Of a stretch of 64,000 nt of DNA, positions 60,663 to 64,000 are shown one piece after another. The stretch lies in assembly GCF_900111105.1 (NCBI RefSeq), contig NZ_FOGC01000009.1, positions 1 through 64,000 of the forward strand. Reading direction: 5' to 3'. A program made the position numbers and the translations under genes. The first letter of the stretch is position 1; each line of letters opens with the position of its first letter. This stretch comes from Rosenbergiella nectarea. Its GTDB lineage: Bacteria > Pseudomonadota > Gammaproteobacteria > Enterobacterales > Enterobacteriaceae. Under the pieces are notes generated by a model. It saw nothing but the letters and a program-made list of their open reading frames with translations, did not search any database and was not told the origin of the DNA.

Positions 60663-61892
60663 TTAACCGATAGCGCCCAATCGGTCTTCGTCCGTCGGCT
60701 GTTGTTTAGGCACAAGAAACAACGTCGCCATTACATCCAGTAAGTAGAGGAGCGCGAGTAAACTAATGGCGAGCATAAAGGAGCCATGGCTGGCGATCAC
60801 TCCCATCACCAGAGGTCCAAACCCACCTACTCCTCGACCGAGGTTAAATAGTACATTTTGAGCCACCGCGCGGATCTCCGTTGGATAGATATCAGAGATT
60901 AACGCTCCATAGCCGCCGACCATACCGTTAACAAACATTCCCATCACCGCGCCTGCGATTAACATGCCCATCGGGTCTTTTAGCTGCGCATAGAGGATTA
61001 CCATTGCCAGCGCGCCCAGTTGATAAAGGATGAAGATTTTCCAACGCGCGAAACGATCTGCCAAGAAGCCAAAGAGACCAATACCCAACATCATGCCAAG
61101 TACGGTGACCGCGGTCCAGAGCCCTGATTTGGTGAGCGAAAAACCGAATTGCTGAGAAAGGTAAGTGGGCATCCAGATCATCAATCCGTAATAGCCAAAG
61201 TTTTGAACAGAACAGAGGATGAATATCCCGAGGCTGGCTTTGGTTGTCCTCCAGTCGCGACACAACATGGCTAGGCTTTTCCCGAGCCCAAGTCGCCGTT
61301 TCTGCTGCTGGACCTGCCGATAAGCCGCCGGTTCATCTAAACCATGGCGCAGGAAAAAAGAAAATAATGCCGGCAATAGGCCGATCAAAAAAATCCCTCG
61401 CCAGCCGATTATCGGGAGTAACAATGGGGTGATTATCGCGGCTAGCAGCACGCCCAGTTGCCACCCCATACCCACCCAGGCTGAGGCTCGGTTACGTTGG
61501 TGGGCTGGCCATGTCTCGGCGATAAGCGCCATACCAATACCAAATTCACCGCCCAGCCCAACGCCTGCCAGGGTCCGGTAAGTCAGTAAATCCCAATAGC
61601 CTTGTGCCAAAGCGCAGAGACCCGTAAATACGGCAAACATTAACATGGTTATCGTCAACATCTTGACACGGCCATAGCGGTCACTGAGAAATCCAAACAG
61701 TATTCCGCCTATTACCGCACCAATTAATGTCCAGGTCACTAAAGCCCCGCCTTGCTCGGGACTGAGCGCGAGATGTTGACTGATTACGGGTAACATAAAG
61801 CCCAATATCAGTAGATCAAAACCGTCCATTGCATAACCGCTTATGGCGGCAATCATCGCTTTTAAAGGGGTAATCTGAGTTTTATTTGACAT
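60663..61892 (-). CDS. MFS transporter, aromatic acid/sialate-type symporter family
   Basis: Inner-membrane carrier of 409 residues with 12 helices. The first helix has the AAHS/SHS-typical MDGFDLLILGFMLPVI with the conserved Asp, and the motif A loop is GFLSDRYGR. RTLAGVGLGGEFGIGMALIAE and RASAWVGMGWQLGVLLAA are family motifs. It imports an organic acid or sugar acid; the substrate is not known. It converges with the SDR gene and may serve the same catabolic set. Confidence 0.85.
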   Translation of the reverse strand: MSNKTQITPLKAMIAAISGYAMDGFDLLILGFMLPVISQHLALSPEQGGALVTWTLIGAVIGGILFGFLSDRYGRVKMLTITMLMFAVFTGLCALAQGYWDLLTYRTLAGVGLGGEFGIGMALIAETWPAHQRNRASAWVGMGWQLGVLLAAIITPLLLPIIGWRGIFLIGLLPALFSFFLRHGLDEPAAYRQVQQQKRRLGLGKSLAMLCRDWRTTKASLGIFILCSVQNFGYYGLMIWMPTYLSQQFGFSLTKSGLWTAVTVLGMMLGIGLFGFLADRFARWKIFILYQLGALAMVILYAQLKDPMGMLIAGAVMGMFVNGMVGGYGALISDIYPTEIRAVAQNVLFNLGRGVGGFGPLVMGVIASHGSFMLAISLLALLYLLDVMATLFLVPKQQPTDEDRLGAIG

Positions 61893-62037
61893 AGTGAATA
61901 GCTATTGGCCGAGTGAGATCATTGTTTTCGTATTATTTCAGCCAAAAAAACAAATTTACTCAAACGTTTTCTGCACATCGTCGGCAGAAGAATTCAGACC
62001 GGGGCGACTTATCCTTTGCCCCAGTCCCCCTTCGCGA

Positions 62038-62214
62038 TCAGCGCCGTAACTCGCGAAGCGGCGAACGCCTAAACTCATCGGGTGATTCCGCCGTATCTGC
62101 ACAATGGGGATGATATTGGTGCGAAGGAGAAAGGGGGAGTCGTAGAGGGACGGGATGAGCGCTAGAAGTTAATGAAAGCAGCATAAGCAGGAGTGCGGAG
62201 TAAGAGATTTTCAT
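62038..62214 (-). CDS. small secreted protein of 58 residues
   Basis: MKISYSALLLMLLSLTSSA is a clear signal peptide, followed by a proline-, histidine- and arginine-rich mature part (PLRLPLSPSHQYHPHC, FRRSPLRELRR) with one Cys. GGAGG lies 7 bases before the ATG, a very good ribosome-binding site. The mature peptide of about 39 residues has no family I recognise. A hairpin (GACTGGGGC/GCCCCGGTC, about 61997-62026) lies just after the stop. Confidence 0.6.
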   Translation of the reverse strand: MKISYSALLLMLLSLTSSAHPVPLRLPLSPSHQYHPHCADTAESPDEFRRSPLRELRR

Positions 62215-62355
62215 GGTGAAGCCTCCAAGAGAATTGAGGCACTAAGCTTAAGCGAGCCGATCGTCAAACAGTGATTAGCTATTTAAAAGTAATCACTGTC
62301 GACGTAACGAAATACAAGAAGTGTGTCAACGTGGAGGCAGAGCCGACTCGCGAGA

Positions 62356-62811
62356 TTAGTGCATTTTCGCCAGATCGCGGAAGAAAATTTCAGCCCCCAA
62401 CGCTTGTAAACGATGGATCTCATTCTTACTTTGATCGGAAACCTGATCTGAATTCAGGATCTGATCGATAACGGCGGATCGTACCGGAACTTCTCGATAC
62501 CACTCACCGGTATAACAATTTTTCCATGCAATTTTATCGATATCATCGAGATGATAGGAAGGGGTAATATGGAAAAAGAAAAAGCCATTTAATAGGACAA
62601 AAATTGCGACACATATCCATACATCGAGACGACTAAAAATATCCGAATAGATCAGCAGGCCTAACGTCAGGATAAACATCCCGAGCATAATGGCGTAAAG
62701 CCCTTTTTTCTCGAACACAAATCGCGGGTCGAAAATTAGTTTATCATCGCGTTTTTCTTCGAGATTAATACGGGTGAGTTCGCGTTGTAGGATCTCTTGT
62801 ACTGCGCTCAT
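62356..62811 (-). CDS. YlaC-like inner-membrane protein
   Basis: A 151-residue protein similar to E. coli YlaC, of unknown function. Two membrane helices are central (AIMLGMFILTLGLLIYSDIF and VWICVAIFVLLNGFFFF). The shared segments are LNGFFFF, Y.LDDID and CYTGEWY. I chose ATG 62811; the frame also allows GTG 62820 next to the preceding stop. It follows the MocR-type gene by 10 bases. Confidence 0.75.
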   Translation of the reverse strand: MSAVQEILQRELTRINLEEKRDDKLIFDPRFVFEKKGLYAIMLGMFILTLGLLIYSDIFSRLDVWICVAIFVLLNGFFFFHITPSYHLDDIDKIAWKNCYTGEWYREVPVRSAVIDQILNSDQVSDQSKNEIHRLQALGAEIFFRDLAKMH

Positions 62812-62821
62812 ATCGTCCACC

Positions 62822-64000
62822 TTATACCTGGGTCTGCTTTAAATAGAGTGTGTTCAACACATCGCGGAATTTCTTTAGCGCGACTTCCAACGAAGAAAGG
62901 GAGTCGTAACCGCTTAAACTGATACGTAAAAAGCTCTCGTCTGCTTTTTCAAAACTAAATTCGTTCGAGGGCGTTGCGGAAACTCCCGCCTGTTGCAGCA
63001 GGAAAGCAATCTCGTAAGCATTCTTCTTGCCTAGACTAAACCAGACATGAAAGCCATCGTCAGAAATTTGGTAGCGATCATCGGGGAAAAGGCGACGAAA
63101 TAACTTCACTCTTACCCGTGTGGTTTTGAGGGTTTCTTCTGCCGTACGCTGGGCGATGCCAGACGTAACCCACTTATTGACAATCTGGTAGGTCAGGGGA
63201 TTATCACTCACTTTTAACGCCCCCATTACCTGACAAAGTTGATGCGTCTCGGCTTCTGATGGGCCATAGACCCACGCCATTCTCATTCCCGGGGCAAAAC
63301 TTTTCGACAATCCCTGTAAATACCATGTATGGCTCGGGAGGATCTGGCTAAAGGTCGCTATCCCCTCACTGGCGAGGGCGCCATAGGCATCATCTTCGAT
63401 AATATGCAGGTTATGGCATTTTGCGACCTCAGCTAACGCAAGACGACGATTAATGGAAAGCGTGGCGGTCGTTGGATTATTAATATTGGGGTTGATATAC
63501 AGCGCACCTACCTGATTTTCCTTACACAGTCTCGCTAAGGCATCGGGTAATGGGCCCTCTTCATCACAAGGAATAGTGACATAGGGGGTCGCCATAAGCT
63601 GAATGATCGACTTCAAACCGGAATAAAAGTAGTGAGGGAGGGCAATCGCCCCTTTTTTCTGGAGTAACACAAACAGCGCCAGTAACCCTTCATGAATCCC
63701 CGCGCAGGGTAAAATACGATTCACGGACGGATGAAGGATCTTTTTACCCAACCACGCTAGACCAGTTTGACGGATATCGTGATTATCGAGTGTAGATTGA
63801 TAGCGAAAAATAGCCCTAAAATCATAATCATAGATTGAAGAAAGCGCTTGCTGCTTTAATTCTAACGATAACTCTTCAGAGTGCTCGCTCAACGGCGAAT
63901 TCATGGAGGTTAAGTCGTGGCGACTCTGTAGCGCTTCAACCACACCGCGGCGGCTAATAAAACTCCCTTTTCCTGGTCGCGAAGTGATAACGCCTGCCAA
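62822..64000 (-). CDS. MocR-type GntR/aminotransferase regulator, 5' end outside the window
   Basis: C-terminal 392 residues of a MocR/PdxR-family regulator. The first residues, GVITSRPGKGSFIS, are the end of the GntR winged helix; the start lies beyond 64000. The rest is a fold-type I aminotransferase domain with NPNINNPTTATLS, IIEDDAYGAL and the PLP-lysine motif GLSKSFAPGMRMAW. Such proteins sense PLP-linked ligands and regulate vitamin B6, GABA or similar pathways; the target here is unknown. Confidence 0.85.
   Translation of the reverse strand: MAGVITSRPGKGSFISRRGVVEALQSRHDLTSMNSPLSEHSEELSLELKQQALSSIYDYDFRAIFRYQSTLDNHDIRQTGLAWLGKKILHPSVNRILPCAGIHEGLLALFVLLQKKGAIALPHYFYSGLKSIIQLMATPYVTIPCDEEGPLPDALARLCKENQVGALYINPNINNPTTATLSINRRLALAEVAKCHNLHIIEDDAYGALASEGIATFSQILPSHTWYLQGLSKSFAPGMRMAWVYGPSEAETHQLCQVMGALKVSDNPLTYQIVNKWVTSGIAQRTAEETLKTTRVRVKLFRRLFPDDRYQISDDGFHVWFSLGKKNAYEIAFLLQQAGVSATPSNEFSFEKADESFLRISLSGYDSLSSLEVALKKFRDVLNTLYLKQTQV

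Overview
The window is a chromosomal segment of a gamma-proteobacterium of the order Enterobacterales. Gene content and order (rrn - hsrA - rbs - kup - ravA/viaA - asnC - mioC - oriC - mnmG - rsmG - atp - glmU - glmS) match the replication-origin region of Escherichia coli and relatives. The accessory genes and the loss of asnA and yieP point away from Escherichia; a plant- or insect-associated Erwiniaceae-type bacterium is a guess, not shown by the sequence.

Layout. (1) 1-517: promoters, boxA and leader of an rRNA operon reading left out of the window; the 16S gene starts just beyond position 1. (2) 518-7721: hsrA and the complete ribose operon rbsDACBKR with its operator. (3) 7918-12187: the 2,3-butanediol operon budABC with divergent budR, placed between rbs and kup. 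(4) 12188-14576: an accessory pair, a GH18-like glycosidase and an AmiD-type amidase without an export signal. (5) 14577-25870: kup, ravA-viaA, ovoA (where E. coli has asnA), asnC, mioC, oriC, mnmG, rsmG. (6) 25871-26400: a small gene with a double-glycine leader, a candidate class II microcin. (7) 26649-37137: the atp operon, glmU and glmS. (8) 37163-39249: a small Tn7-like element at attTn7 with recognisable right and left ends but no transposition genes, carrying a Tlde1-type L,D-transpeptidase-like toxin and a probable immunity gene. (9) 39562-42449: cadA/cadR heavy-metal export. (10) 43190-51574: a mosaic of small metabolic, efflux and regulatory genes, including an azlC broken by one stop codon. 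(11) 51629-58259: a six-gene peptide/nickel-type ABC importer with two paralogous binding proteins. (12) 58771-61892: a sugar- or polyol-catabolic-looking cluster (Zn-alcohol dehydrogenase broken by an amber codon, SDR, MFS transporter). (13) 62038-64000: a tiny secreted protein, a YlaC-like membrane protein and a truncated MocR-type regulator.

How it works together. The core supplies ribose uptake, K+ uptake, replication initiation, tRNA and rRNA modification, ATP synthesis and amino-sugar synthesis. The accessory parts add butanediol fermentation, ovothiol synthesis, Cd/Pb/Zn resistance and three candidate antagonism modules: the microcin, the Tlde1 pair and the amidase/GH18 pair. The strongest candidate for something undescribed is the non-autonomous Tn7-like element carrying a type VI effector-immunity pair beside glmS; the second is the orphan microcin-like gene between rsmG and atpI.
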